This document shows, one piece after another, positions 1 to 8,809 of a stretch of 64,000 nucleotides of DNA. Positions within the stretch are counted from its first letter, which is position 1; the number at the start of each line of letters is the position of its first letter. The notes beneath the pieces are model-generated. The model saw nothing but the letters and a program-made list of their open reading frames with translations, searched no databases and was not told the origin of the DNA. The position numbers and the translations under genes are program-made. Origin of the DNA: Pseudomonadota bacterium (lineage in GTDB: Bacteria; Pseudomonadota; Gammaproteobacteria; Pseudomonadales; Oceanobacteraceae); contig JAIXHJ010000001.1 in the NCBI GenBank assembly GCA_030145845.1, forward strand, positions 434,001-498,000, given 5' to 3'.

Positions 1-1704
1 TCAGCACCGGATTTCAATTCCTTCAGCAGTCATGAAGGACTCAGGCTGATGCAGTCCATTATGTCCCGTATCCGCCATCAGGACAGTAACTCCGGCTGGC
101 TGGATATCCGCCAGTGGACGACCGGTGACAATGTTGATTACCGCGTGCATTTTGCCCGTATAGAGCCGGGCCTTTACAGTCTGGTGCTGCGTCCGCGGGA
201 AGTGTACCGTCAGGCTCTGCTGCAGTCGCTGCAGCCGGCTTTCTGGATTCTGCTTCTGCTGGTTATGGGAACGGTATTTATTCATATTCTGGTGATGAAT
301 CAGCAGCGCCGTTACCGCGCTTACCTGCTGTTTCAGGCGCATCATGATCCGCTGACCGGGCTGTTAAACCGTGGCCGTCTGCTGCAGCTGATCAATAGCA
401 GCATTCATAAACAGGCAGACAACCCGTTAACGCTGGTGTTACTGAATCTGGATTATTTCAACCGCGTCAATGATCAGCATGGTCATTCTGTCGGTGATCA
501 GGTGCTGCGTCAGGTGCCGGCACGGCTGCAGACGGTATTGTCATCCCATGACTGGGTGGCGAGACACAGTGGCGATGAATTTATGATTGTGCTGCGCGAT
601 GCCAACAGTCTGGGCAGCCAGGATGTGCTGATCATGGCGCTGATGGCTTCCCTGCAGGATGAGTTTGAGGTTGAGAACCGCATTATCCGGTTGGGCGTCA
701 GCGTCGGTGTCGCCACCTATCCGGAAGATGCCTCGTCGGCGGAAGATCTGCTGGGTAAAGCGGATGCGGCTTTGCATAAGGCGAAAGCGGACGGCCGTGG
801 TCAGATTGTGAATTATTCCTGTTCTATTGCTGAGCAGATGCTGCGCAGCAAAAAGCTGGAACATGAAATGGAAGGCTGCTGGAAGCGTAATGAAATGCGC
901 GTGCACTACCAGCCTCAGGTGGATTGCCAGACGGGTGAACTGGTGGGGGCTGAAGCTCTGGTGCGCTGGTATAACCGCGATCTGGGTAATGTCAGTCCGG
1001 CGGAATTTATTCCGCTGGCAGAGGCAACCGGAATGATCCGTCAGATTGATACGTATGTGATGCGCGAGGCGTGCGCGTTTATTCAGCAACTCTCTGAACT
1101 TTGTCAGAAACCACTGCGTATTTCGGTAAATCTGTCACCGGCTAATCTGCTGGATTCTGAGCTGATTCACGATATCTCCGGCTTGTTGTCCCGTTATGCG
1201 CTGGAACCGCAGCAGCTGACGGTGGAGATAACCGAGACCGCAATGCTCAATGATTTTGAAAAAGCAGCACAGCAATTGTCGCAGCTCAGGGCGATTGGTG
1301 TTGGTGTGTCGGTGGATGATTTCGGCACTGGCTATTCATCACTGGCGTATATTCATAAACTGCCGGTCACAGAAATTAAAATCGACCGTTCCTTTATTGA
1401 TCAGATAGGCACGGACCCTCATGACCGGGCGCTGACCAGTGCTGTCATCGCTATGGGCAGGCGCCTGCAGCTGGAAGTGGTGGCAGAAGGGGTGGAAGAC
1501 GCTGAGCAATGGCGGATACTGGCCGGCCAGAAGTGTGACACCATTCAGGGATATCATATTGCCCGGCCAATGCCCTGTAATGATTTTCTGCAGTTTGCCC
1601 GCACGCAGCGACCACGGCCAGCGTACGCCCGCGGGGACGATGATCAGACAATACCGGCGTCTACGGCAGCGGCCATACCGGCAACCAGCTCCGCACACTC
1701 CTGA
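1..1704 (+). CDS. GGDEF/EAL cyclic-di-GMP protein, 5' partial
   Basis: The reading frame is open from the first base, so the start lies outside the window; an internal ATG at 49 is probably not the start. Visible order, counting codons from base 1: the end of a periplasmic or sensory segment, one membrane helix (about residues 77-100), a GGDEF domain and an EAL domain. The GGDEF signature reads SGDEF (residues 190-194) and no RxxD inhibitory site precedes it, so cyclase activity is doubtful. The EAL domain keeps EAL (318-320), DDFGTGYSS (439-447) and EGVE (496-499), so c-di-GMP phosphodiesterase activity is likely (inference from family knowledge). The last 61 bases overlap the convergent gene downstream. 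Confidence 0.93.
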   Translation, partial: SAPDFNSFSSHEGLRLMQSIMSRIRHQDSNSGWLDIRQWTTGDNVDYRVHFARIEPGLYSLVLRPREVYRQALLQSLQPAFWILLLLVMGTVFIHILVMNQQRRYRAYLLFQAHHDPLTGLLNRGRLLQLINSSIHKQADNPLTLVLLNLDYFNRVNDQHGHSVGDQVLRQVPARLQTVLSSHDWVARHSGDEFMIVLRDANSLGSQDVLIMALMASLQDEFEVENRIIRLGVSVGVATYPEDASSAEDLLGKADAALHKAKADGRGQIVNYSCSIAEQMLRSKKLEHEMEGCWKRNEMRVHYQPQVDCQTGELVGAEALVRWYNRDLGNVSPAEFIPLAEATGMIRQIDTYVMREACAFIQQLSELCQKPLRISVNLSPANLLDSELIHDISGLLSRYALEPQQLTVEITETAMLNDFEKAAQQLSQLRAIGVGVSVDDFGTGYSSLAYIHKLPVTEIKIDRSFIDQIGTDPHDRALTSAVIAMGRRLQLEVVAEGVEDAEQWRILAGQKCDTIQGYHIARPMPCNDFLQFARTQRPRPAYARGDDDQTIPASTAAAIPATSSAHS

Positions 1705-2105
1705 ACAAAACTGTCCTGCCATTCCCCGCGCAGGGTAAGTGGCTCCTGTACCCAGCGCCAGCGTAAGCCGGTAGTGATGGTTTCCAGTGCCCGGCGGGTG
1801 CCGGTACCGTCATGTCCGGCGCGGATGATGGCTGTGCAGGGCAATCCCTGTGTGTGTTCCAGACAGGGATAATAAATACGGTCGAAATAATCCTTCAGAG
1901 CACCACTCATGTAGCCGAGATTTTCCGGGGTAAAAAGAATAATGGCGTCAGCCTGGCGGGTGATTTCTGCATCCGCGTCGGCGCAGGACAGAACCTGCAA
2001 CTGCGTCCGGGTGCATTCAGCCTGGCTGAAACCTGCACGGCAGGCATCCAGCAGTCGGTGTGTGTTGACCGACGGGGTGTGGGCAATGAGCAATAAGGTT
2101 TTCAT
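1644..2105 (-). CDS. Flavodoxin-fold NAD(P)H-dependent reductase family protein
   Basis: A 153-residue protein starting [12 protein letters not shown], followed by a flavodoxin/FMN-reductase pattern: a first beta strand, a phosphate-loop-like SVNTHRLL, and [16 protein letters not shown], which resembles the flavin-binding P-x-Y-x-G-x-x-G region of NAD(P)H-dependent FMN reductases. The start at 2105 is chosen because homologous folds begin right at the first strand; an in-frame ATG 42 bases upstream would add an unstructured leader. No strong Shine-Dalgarno is visible. Its 3' end overlaps the GGDEF/EAL gene by 61 bases tail to tail. Substrate is unknown. Confidence 0.8.
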   Translation of the reverse strand: MKTLLLIAHTPSVNTHRLLDACRAGFSQAECTRTQLQVLSCADADAEITRQADAIILFTPENLGYMSGALKDYFDRIYYPCLEHTQGLPCTAIIRAGHDGTGTRRALETITTGLRWRWVQEPLTLRGEWQDSFVQECAELVAGMAAAVDAGIV

Positions 2106-2148
2106 GGTGTTGTTATTTTCTGCCGGCCGGCAGGGAAAAGGCAGCAAT

Positions 2149-2183
2149 AATGAAATAAAGAGGGCAGCGTATTGCTGCCCTCT
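2149..2183 (-). terminator. Intrinsic terminator of the uspE-like gene
   Basis: A perfect 10-bp stem (arms 2159-2168 and 2174-2183, loop of 5) lies 8 bases past the stop codon of the universal stress gene. Read on the minus strand it is followed by a T-rich stretch. Confidence 0.85.
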
Positions 2184-2190
2184 GTCGTTG

Positions 2191-3111
2191 TCAGTCGGCG
2201 TCCGGGGCTACGCCGTCAGACGGCTTGATGACGATGACATCGCAATCCACTTTGTCGACCAGTAATTCCGCCGTGTTGCCGATCAGTACACCGGCCAGAC
2301 CAGCGCGGCCAACGGTACCGATAACCGCGACGTCCGCTTCAATATCTTTACTGATTTTGGCCACAACGCTATCGGCATCGCCTTCACCGATGTGTACGTG
2401 GTCTTCGGCAATGTTGTATTTTTTCGCCAGCGCATCACAGGCTTCCTGATGCTGCTCGGTGATGTATTTCTGAATATCGTCCGGAGCCGTAACTTCCGGC
2501 ACCATGGCAAAGGCAACGGATACCAGCGGGTAAGCGTTAGCCAGATGCAGGTCAGTGGCAAAGTGGTCGGCCAGATGCTCAGCGAATGACAGAATATTAT
2601 CGTTAATCAGCTGATGGCCTTCATCGCCGGAGGTGGCATCGACTGACGCCAGTACCCGGTTATTGCGCCAGGGGGCGGCGGATTTGACCAGCATTACCGG
2701 CGCCGGGCAGGTGCGCAGCAGGTTCCAGTCGGTATGGGTGAATATGCGGTCCATCAGGCCGTGCTTGTGGGTGCCTTTGACCACCAGATCGTAGTTCTTG
2801 TGATGCAGGGCTTCCAGTACGGCTTCGTGCATGTGCTTGTGCCAGTAAACTTCACACTGAATGCTGATGTCATCGCCTTCCGGAATAAAACTGCTCAGCC
2901 ATTTGGACGCTTTATCCATGAGCGCAGATTTAATGCGGCTGCGGGTTTCTTCATCGAGAGAAGAACTCTCTTCGCAATAGGCTTCGTAGGTGCTGGTCAC
3001 CAGTGTCAGGTCGGCCTTCAGGGAACCAGCCAGCCAGAGTGCACGGTCCAGTGCAATCTGTTCCGGATGCTCATCGTCCAGAACGACAAGAATATGATTG
3101 ATATCGAGCAT
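2191..3111 (-). CDS. uspE: Universal stress protein E-like, tandem Usp domains
   Basis: A 306-residue cytoplasmic protein made of two consecutive UspA-type domains (about 1-145 and 155-306). The second ends with the G-2X-G-9X-G-N nucleotide-binding pattern starting [10 protein letters not shown], and the first carries [16 protein letters not shown], both closely resembling E. coli UspE. The start at 3111 (MLDINHIL) follows a GGGGAAAG Shine-Dalgarno; an in-frame ATG at 3147 has no such site. UspE-type proteins help resistance to oxidative or DNA-damage stress and affect motility and aggregation (family knowledge). It is monocistronic, closed by the hairpin at 2159-2183. Confidence 0.9.
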   Translation of the reverse strand: MLDINHILVVLDDEHPEQIALDRALWLAGSLKADLTLVTSTYEAYCEESSSLDEETRSRIKSALMDKASKWLSSFIPEGDDISIQCEVYWHKHMHEAVLEALHHKNYDLVVKGTHKHGLMDRIFTHTDWNLLRTCPAPVMLVKSAAPWRNNRVLASVDATSGDEGHQLINDNILSFAEHLADHFATDLHLANAYPLVSVAFAMVPEVTAPDDIQKYITEQHQEACDALAKKYNIAEDHVHIGEGDADSVVAKISKDIEADVAVIGTVGRAGLAGVLIGNTAELLVDKVDCDVIVIKPSDGVAPDAD

Positions 3112-3203
3112 AACTTTCCCCTTGCAGACAACCGACGATAAAAACATTAGATTAACACTAGTCCTGTCAATACGGATACAGCTTGTTCCTGATCAAGATT
3201 GTT

Positions 3204-4076
3204 CTAATTCTGCTGCAGAATTCTGATCAGTGCTGTGGCTGCATTACTGAGCGTGCGCTTTTTCAGATGCACCAGACCGAGCTGGCGGCTGACACTTTCG
3301 CCCGGCCAGTCAAGCTGGTGCAGCTGATTGTCGAGCATGCTGGCCGGCAACAGGCTCCAGCCGATGCCGACACTGACCATCATCTTGATGGTTTCCAGAT
3401 AATTGGTGGGCATGGGGGAATGCAGGGTCAGGCCGTGACGGCGGAAAACCCGTTCGATCAGCTGGAAGGTAATGGTGTCGGGTTCAGGCAGGATAGCCGG
3501 TACCGCTGACAGGTCGGTGAGACTCAGGCGGGGGATTGAGGCCAGCGGGTGATCCGGCGCACAGACGCAGACCATGTCGTCCTGCCACAGCGCTGTGACA
3601 CTCAGTTCATCCGGCTCCGGGTTGTCAATATCGAGGGTCGTCAGGGCCAGCTCCACCTGCCGCAGATTGACCGCCTGATAAGCGCGTTCAGAGCCCATAA
3701 AGCTGAGGTTGAGCTGTGCCAGCGGGTAGCGTGAGGTAAATTCGCGCAGCAGTGGCGGCAGGCGGTGCAGACCGATGTGATGACTGGTGGCCAATGACAG
3801 GGTGCCGCTGACTTCGCCTTCCAGATTCATCAGCTGTAATTCGGTATCGGCTACCAGGTCGAGGATCTGACGTGCTTTCGGCAGCAGCGCATAGCCGGCT
3901 TCGGTGAGGCTGACGGTACGGTTGTGGCGGTCAAACAGCGGTGTGTTCAGGTGCAGCTCCAGTTGCTGGATGCGTTTGCTGACGGCCGACTGGGTCAGAT
4001 GCAGATGTTCGGCGGCGTGCGAAAAGGATTGCTGTTCGGCCACGGCGAGGAAAGCTTTCAGGGATTGGGTATCCAT
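3204..4076 (-). CDS. LysR-family transcriptional regulator divergent from leuC
   Basis: A 290-residue LTTR with an N-terminal winged helix-turn-helix (FLAVAEQQSFSHAAEHLHLT, about residues 9-28, then QSAVSKRIQQLE) and a C-terminal effector-binding domain. It is transcribed away from leuC across a 115-bp gap, the classic arrangement for an LTTR that controls the neighbouring operon; a LysR gene also sits next to leuC in Pseudomonas aeruginosa. Control of leuCDB in response to a leucine-pathway or related metabolite is an inference. The ligand cannot be read from the sequence. Confidence 0.92.
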   Translation of the reverse strand: MDTQSLKAFLAVAEQQSFSHAAEHLHLTQSAVSKRIQQLELHLNTPLFDRHNRTVSLTEAGYALLPKARQILDLVADTELQLMNLEGEVSGTLSLATSHHIGLHRLPPLLREFTSRYPLAQLNLSFMGSERAYQAVNLRQVELALTTLDIDNPEPDELSVTALWQDDMVCVCAPDHPLASIPRLSLTDLSAVPAILPEPDTITFQLIERVFRRHGLTLHSPMPTNYLETIKMMVSVGIGWSLLPASMLDNQLHQLDWPGESVSRQLGLVHLKKRTLSNAATALIRILQQN

Positions 4077-4118
4077 CGTCTATTCCAGATAAGAATCCAA
4101 ACTAGGAAAAATATGAAT

Positions 4119-4146
4119 TTGAGTTGTTTAGCAGAAGGCGTATCCT
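4119..4146 (+). promoter_or_regulatory. Candidate sigma-70 promoter for leuC
   Basis: TTGAGT (4119-4124) and TATCCT (4141-4146), each 4/6 to consensus with a 16-bp spacer, lie about 45 bases before leuC in the LysR/leuC divergent gap. The AT-rich stretch 4085-4115 just upstream would suit LysR-type operator sites, but I could not single out one convincing T-N11-A box. Confidence 0.4.
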
Positions 4147-4191
4147 TAAGCAATACAAATCATCCGTGATGCATAAAGAGAGGAACTCCCG

Positions 4192-5610
4192 ATGGCTGGG
4201 AAAACCCTGTACGACAAACTCTGGGAACAGCACGTTGTTAAAGAACGTGATGACGGTACGGCGCTTATCTACATCGACCGTCAGCTGCTGCATGAAGTGA
4301 CCTCACCGCAGGCGTTTGAAGGTCTGCGTATTGCCGGCCGCAAACCATGGCGCCTGAACGCCAACCTGGCGACACCGGATCACAACGTCTCCACCGATAA
4401 AGCGGAGCGTGAAGCCGGCATTGACGGCATTAAGGATTCTGTTTCCCGTATTCAGGTGAAAACCCTGGATGAGAACTGTGATGATTTCGGTATCACCGAA
4501 TTCAAAATGGCCGACAAGCGTCAGGGCATTGTGCATGTGGTTGGCCCGGAGCAGGGTGCTACGCTGCCGGGTATGACCGTCGTCTGTGGTGACTCTCATA
4601 CTGCGACCCACGGTGCGTTTGCTGCGCTGGCGCATGGTATCGGTACCTCGGAAGTCGAGCACGTGCTGGCGACCCAGTGTTTGATTCAGCGCAAAATGAA
4701 AAACATGCTCATCCGGGTCGACGGTGAGCTGGGTAAAGGCGTGACCGGTAAGGATGTGGTGCTGCACATCATCGGCATTATCGGCACGGCTGGCGGTACC
4801 GGTACCGCCATGGAATTCGGTGGCTCTGCTATCCGCTCGCTGAGCATGGAAGCCCGCATGACCATGTGTAACATGGCCATTGAAGCCGGTGCCCGTGTTG
4901 GTCTGGTTGCCTTTGATGAAAAAACGGCCGCCTATGTGAAAGGCCGTCCGTACGCGCCGAAAGCCGATCAGTGGGATATGGCGCTGGCAGCGTGGAAAGA
5001 TCTGGTGTCCGACGAGGATGCGGTATTCGACAAGGTCGTGGAAATCCGCGCGGAAGATATCAAACCGCAGGTGACCTGGGGAACGTCGCCGGAAATGGTA
5101 ACCACCGTTGACGGTACGGTGCCGACTCTCGACGACGCGGAAGATGACGTCGAGCGCTCTGCTTTTACCCGGGCATACGAATACATGGGTCTGAAGCCTG
5201 GTCAGAAAATGACAGATATTCAGCTCGATCGTGTGTTTATCGGTTCCTGCACCAATTCCCGCATTGAAGACCTGCGCGCTGCTGCTGACGTAGCCAAAGG
5301 GCGTAAGGTTGCGGGAACGATCAAGCAGGCGATGGTGGTGCCGGGCTCCGGTCTGGTGAAAGAGCAGGCGGAAAAAGAAGGTCTGGATCAGATCTTCCTT
5401 GAAGCCGGTTTTGAATGGCGTGAACCAGGCTGCTCCATGTGTCTGGCGATGAATGCCGACAAACTCGGCAGCGGCGAGCACTGCGCCTCAACCTCGAACC
5501 GTAACTTCGAAGGTCGTCAGGGTTACGGTGGCCGTACGCATCTGGTCAGCCCGGCGATGGCTGCCGCGGCTGCGATTGCCGGTCATTTTGTTGACGTGCG
5601 TGAGTTTTAA
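4192..5610 (+). CDS. leuC: 3-isopropylmalate dehydratase large subunit
   Basis: A 472-residue aconitase-family subunit that, with LeuD, isomerises 2-isopropylmalate to 3-isopropylmalate in leucine synthesis. The three [4Fe-4S]-ligating cysteines are present: C353 in GSCTNSR and C414/C417 in [28 protein letters not shown] is the conserved substrate-site segment. AGAGAGGAA precedes the ATG. It heads a leuC-leuD-leuB-asd run, 12 bases before leuD, with a divergent LysR gene upstream. Confidence 0.98.
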   Translation: MAGKTLYDKLWEQHVVKERDDGTALIYIDRQLLHEVTSPQAFEGLRIAGRKPWRLNANLATPDHNVSTDKAEREAGIDGIKDSVSRIQVKTLDENCDDFGITEFKMADKRQGIVHVVGPEQGATLPGMTVVCGDSHTATHGAFAALAHGIGTSEVEHVLATQCLIQRKMKNMLIRVDGELGKGVTGKDVVLHIIGIIGTAGGTGTAMEFGGSAIRSLSMEARMTMCNMAIEAGARVGLVAFDEKTAAYVKGRPYAPKADQWDMALAAWKDLVSDEDAVFDKVVEIRAEDIKPQVTWGTSPEMVTTVDGTVPTLDDAEDDVERSAFTRAYEYMGLKPGQKMTDIQLDRVFIGSCTNSRIEDLRAAADVAKGRKVAGTIKQAMVVPGSGLVKEQAEKEGLDQIFLEAGFEWREPGCSMCLAMNADKLGSGEHCASTSNRNFEGRQGYGGRTHLVSPAMAAAAAIAGHFVDVREF

Positions 5611-5622
5611 GGGGGATAAACG

Positions 5623-6264
5623 ATGAAACCATTTACCGTACACACAGGTATCGTGGCGCCTATGGATCGCGCCAACGTGGATACCGATATGATTATCCCC
5701 AAGCAGTTTCTGAAGTCGATCAAGCGTACCGGCTTTGGCCCGAATCTGTTTGATGAGCTGCGTTATCTGGATGAAGGTCAGCCGGATGCTGATAATTCCG
5801 GCCGTCCGCTGAATCCGGATTTTGTGCTCAATAAACCCCGTTATCAGGGAGCTTCGGTGCTGCTGGCACGGGAAAACTTTGGCTGCGGTTCCAGCCGTGA
5901 ACATGCGCCGTGGGCACTGGAAGATTATGGCTTCCGGGCTATTATCGCGCCGAGTTTTGCCGATATTTTCTTCAACAACAGTTTCAAAAATGGTCTGCTG
6001 CCGATCATTCTCGATGAAAAAATCGTCGACGATCTGTTTAAAGCTGTGGAAGCCAATGAAGGCTACCAGCTGACGGTGGATCTGGAGGCTCAGGTAATCC
6101 GTACAGCGGATGGCGACGAAATTCCGTTTGATGTGGATCCGTTCCGTAAGCATTGCCTGCTGAACGGTCTGGATGATATCGGTCTGACCCTGCAGGATGC
6201 CGACGTTATCCGCGCTTATGAAGAACAGCGCCGTCAGCAGGCACCATGGCTGTTCAACGACTGA
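5623..6264 (+). CDS. leuD: 3-isopropylmalate dehydratase small subunit
   Basis: 213 residues, the usual length. It starts [20 protein letters not shown] and holds the conserved [15 protein letters not shown] segment (about residues 85-99), the swivel-domain substrate loop of aconitase small subunits. A GGGGGAT Shine-Dalgarno lies between the leuC stop and this start. It partners LeuC. A stable terminator-like hairpin follows 19 bases after the stop, before leuB. Confidence 0.98.
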   Translation: MKPFTVHTGIVAPMDRANVDTDMIIPKQFLKSIKRTGFGPNLFDELRYLDEGQPDADNSGRPLNPDFVLNKPRYQGASVLLARENFGCGSSREHAPWALEDYGFRAIIAPSFADIFFNNSFKNGLLPIILDEKIVDDLFKAVEANEGYQLTVDLEAQVIRTADGDEIPFDVDPFRKHCLLNGLDDIGLTLQDADVIRAYEEQRRQQAPWLFND

Positions 6265-6283
6265 GCGGCTGTTGAAATAAAGC

Positions 6284-6318
6284 GCCGGGCCATGATTCAC
6301 TCTGGTCCGGCTTTGTTG
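6284..6318 (+). terminator. Terminator-like hairpin between leuD and leuB
   Basis: Arms 6284-6291 and 6304-6311 form an 8-bp GC-rich stem (one G-T wobble) with a 12-base loop, followed by TTTGTTGTAT. The T-run is interrupted, so it could be a partial terminator, an mRNA-stabilising 3' end for leuCD or a processing site. Confidence 0.45.
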
Positions 6319-6342
6319 TATCAGAATTCAGAGAAATACAAT

Positions 6343-7428
6343 ATGAGTAAAAAAATTCTTGTTCTGCCGGGTGACGGTATTGGTCCTGAAATCGTGGCAG
6401 AAGCGGTAAAGGTTCTGGAAAACGTCAACAGTCGTTTTGATCTGGGTCTTGAGCTGGATCAGGCGCTGGTGGGCGGTGCCGCTTATGATGAGCATGGCAC
6501 GCCACTGCCGGACGTTACACTGGAAAAAGCCCGTGCGGCCGACGCCGTTCTGCTGGGTGCAGTGGGTGGTCCAAAATGGGATAACCTGGAAAACCGCGAT
6601 CTGCGTCCTGAGATGGGACTGCTGGGTATCCGCAAACAGCTCGGCCTGTTCGGTAACCTGCGTCCGGCCATTCTGTATCCGCAGCTGGCGGATGCCTCCA
6701 GTCTGAAAGCGGAAATTGTTTCTGGCCTGGATATCCTGATTGTTCGTGAACTGACCGGCGGTATTTATTTCGGTCAGCCCCGTGGTATCCGTACGCTGGA
6801 AAACGGCGAGCGCGAAGGTTACAACACCTACGTGTACAACGAGTCTGAAATCCGCCGTATTGCCAAAGTGGCGTTTGAATCGGCGCAGAAACGTAACGGC
6901 AAACTGTGCTCCGTCGATAAAGCCAACGTTCTGGAAGTGACCGTGCTGTGGCGCGAAATTATGAACGAAGTGGCGAAAGAATATCCGGATGTTGAGCTGT
7001 CCCACATGTACGTGGATAACGCTGCTATGCAGCTGGTGCGCGCACCCAAACAGTTTGACGTGATGGTAACCGGCAATATGTTCGGCGACATTCTGTCTGA
7101 TGCAGCAGCGATGCTGACCGGTTCTATCGGTATGCTGCCTTCTGCATCTCTGGATGTGAACAACAAGGGTATGTACGAACCATGCCACGGATCTGCCCCC
7201 GATATCGCCGGTCAGGGAATTGCTAACCCGCTGGCGACTATTCTGTCGGCGGCGATGATGCTGCGTTATTCACTGGATGCCGGCGCGGCGGCAGACGCAA
7301 TTGAAGCGGCTGTCAGCAAGGTGCTGGATCAGGGGCTGCGCACCGGAGATATCTTCTCCGCTGGTATGACCAAAGTAACTACCAATGAAATGGGTGAGGC
7401 GGTTCTGGCTGCCTTAAACGAGGGGTAA
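6343..7428 (+). CDS. leuB: 3-isopropylmalate dehydrogenase
   Basis: 361 residues. Oxidatively decarboxylates 3-isopropylmalate with NAD+. The start [17 protein letters not shown] matches the family N-terminus; the in-frame ATG at 6292 would add 17 residues encoded by the hairpin region. Substrate-site elements are clear: [16 protein letters not shown] and the [11 protein letters not shown] metal/cofactor segment, then [16 protein letters not shown]. It is followed by asd after 2 bases. Confidence 0.98.
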   Translation: MSKKILVLPGDGIGPEIVAEAVKVLENVNSRFDLGLELDQALVGGAAYDEHGTPLPDVTLEKARAADAVLLGAVGGPKWDNLENRDLRPEMGLLGIRKQLGLFGNLRPAILYPQLADASSLKAEIVSGLDILIVRELTGGIYFGQPRGIRTLENGEREGYNTYVYNESEIRRIAKVAFESAQKRNGKLCSVDKANVLEVTVLWREIMNEVAKEYPDVELSHMYVDNAAMQLVRAPKQFDVMVTGNMFGDILSDAAAMLTGSIGMLPSASLDVNNKGMYEPCHGSAPDIAGQGIANPLATILSAAMMLRYSLDAGAAADAIEAAVSKVLDQGLRTGDIFSAGMTKVTTNEMGEAVLAALNEG

Positions 7429-7430
7429 TT

Positions 7431-8555
7431 ATGGCTTCTATGAAAGTTGGCCTGGTGGGCTGGCGTGGCATGGTAGGTTCCGTGCTGATGCAGCGCATGC
7501 AGGAAGAAAAAGATTTCGATCAGATCGAGCCGCTGTTTTTCACCACATCCCAGCGTGGTAAACCAGCGCCGGATTTTGCCGGCAAAGACTGTGGCGTTCT
7601 GGAAGATGCATTCGATATCGATGTTCTGAAAACCCAGGATGCCATCATCACCTGTCAGGGTGGTGACTACACCAAAGAAGTTTATCCGCAACTGCGGGCT
7701 GCTGGCTGGCAGGGTTACTGGATTGATGCGGCGTCCTCCCTGCGTATGGCAGATGATGCGATTATTGTGCTGGATCCGGTTAACAAGGATGTCATCACCA
7801 AAGGCATCGACAGTGGCGTTAAAACCTACGTCGGTGGCAACTGTACCGTCAGCCTGATGCTGCTCGCTCTGGGCGGTCTGTTTGAGAAAGATCTGGTCGA
7901 GTGGGTGGCGCCGCAGACCTATCAGGCGGCGTCCGGTTCCGGTGCGCGTCATATGCGCGAACTGATCAGTCAGATGGGGGCTATCCACGCCGAAGTTAAG
8001 GACAAGCTGGATGATCCGGCCAGTGCGATTCTGGAGATCGACCGTCAGGTAGCGGATTTCATCCGCAGTGATGCGCTGCCGACAGAGCAGTTCGGTGTTC
8101 CGCTGGCGGGCAGCCTGATTCCCTACATCGACTCCCAGCTCGAATCCGGCCAGAGCCGTGAAGAGTGGAAGGCGCAGGTGGAAGCCAACAAGATTATGGG
8201 GCGTTCTGCAGCACCGGTGCCGGTTGATGGTCTGTGTGTGCGTGTCGGCGCGATGCGTTGTCACAGCCAGGCGATTACCATCAAGCTGAAGAAAGATCTG
8301 CCGGTGGCGGAAATTGAATCCATCCTCGCTGGCCATAACGACTGGGTTAAAGTCATCCCGAATGAGCGCGAGGCGTCCATGCAGGAACTGACCCCGGCGA
8401 AAGTCACCGGCACGCTGAGTATTCCGGTTGGCCGGATCCGTAAACTGACCATGGGGCCGGAGTATATTTCAGCCTTTACCGTGGGTGATCAGCTGTTGTG
8501 GGGGGCGGCGGAACCGCTGCGCCGTATGCTGCGGATTCTGCTGGATCAGGCATGA
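7431..8555 (+). CDS. asd: Aspartate-semialdehyde dehydrogenase
   Basis: 374 residues. NADPH-dependent reduction of aspartyl phosphate to aspartate semialdehyde, feeding lysine, threonine, methionine and peptidoglycan diaminopimelate. It shows the gammaproteobacterial N-terminus [17 protein letters not shown] and the catalytic cysteine in GGNCTVSLM (C138). GAGGGG lies just before the ATG, inside the end of leuB; a second ATG at 7440 is possible but less well spaced. The usual usg/asd2 paralogue found downstream in Pseudomonas is absent; an intrinsic terminator follows. Confidence 0.98.
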   Translation: MASMKVGLVGWRGMVGSVLMQRMQEEKDFDQIEPLFFTTSQRGKPAPDFAGKDCGVLEDAFDIDVLKTQDAIITCQGGDYTKEVYPQLRAAGWQGYWIDAASSLRMADDAIIVLDPVNKDVITKGIDSGVKTYVGGNCTVSLMLLALGGLFEKDLVEWVAPQTYQAASGSGARHMRELISQMGAIHAEVKDKLDDPASAILEIDRQVADFIRSDALPTEQFGVPLAGSLIPYIDSQLESGQSREEWKAQVEANKIMGRSAAPVPVDGLCVRVGAMRCHSQAITIKLKKDLPVAEIESILAGHNDWVKVIPNEREASMQELTPAKVTGTLSIPVGRIRKLTMGPEYISAFTVGDQLLWGAAEPLRRMLRILLDQA

Positions 8556-8566
8556 TCCGCTGAGTG

Positions 8567-8592
8567 AAAAACGGGCGTTCTGCCCGTTTTTT
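8567..8592 (+). terminator. Intrinsic terminator after asd
   Basis: Stem ACGGGC/GCCCGT (8571-8576 and 8582-8587) with a 5-base loop, a run of A before it and a run of T after it. The A/T runs on both sides would extend the stem. It separates the leu-asd unit from fimV. Confidence 0.9.
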
Positions 8593-8666
8593 CATTTATT
8601 TTCTCCAAAATGTGACCTAACTCTTTATTTCCTATCGTATTTGTCCCTGACTGTAGGGGCAAAACA

Positions 8667-8695
8667 TTGCGTAAACGTTTTTTATATTTGATACT
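8667..8695 (+). promoter_or_regulatory. Weak candidate promoter for fimV
   Basis: TTGCGT (8667-8672) and GATACT (8690-8695) with a 17-bp spacer lie in the 254-bp gap between asd and fimV, after the asd terminator. The match is poor (3/6 and 4/6). It is offered because the gap must hold a promoter and this is the best-spaced pair I found. Confidence 0.25.
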
Positions 8696-8809
8696 TACGC
8701 CTGCTTATGAAGGGAATCTATAAGTAAGCTGGGTCAGGAATACCCGACGAAAACTGTTTTCGACACAATACGGGGCGGATAATCGCCGTATGACAACAAG
8801 GAAGCACCA

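Noticed and set aside
4303-5481. Long open frame on the minus strand opposite leuC, 392 codons
   Set aside because: The plus strand is a clear leuC with all Fe-S cysteines; the minus frame is His/Arg-rich without motifs or start signals, a typical shadow of a highly expressed gene.
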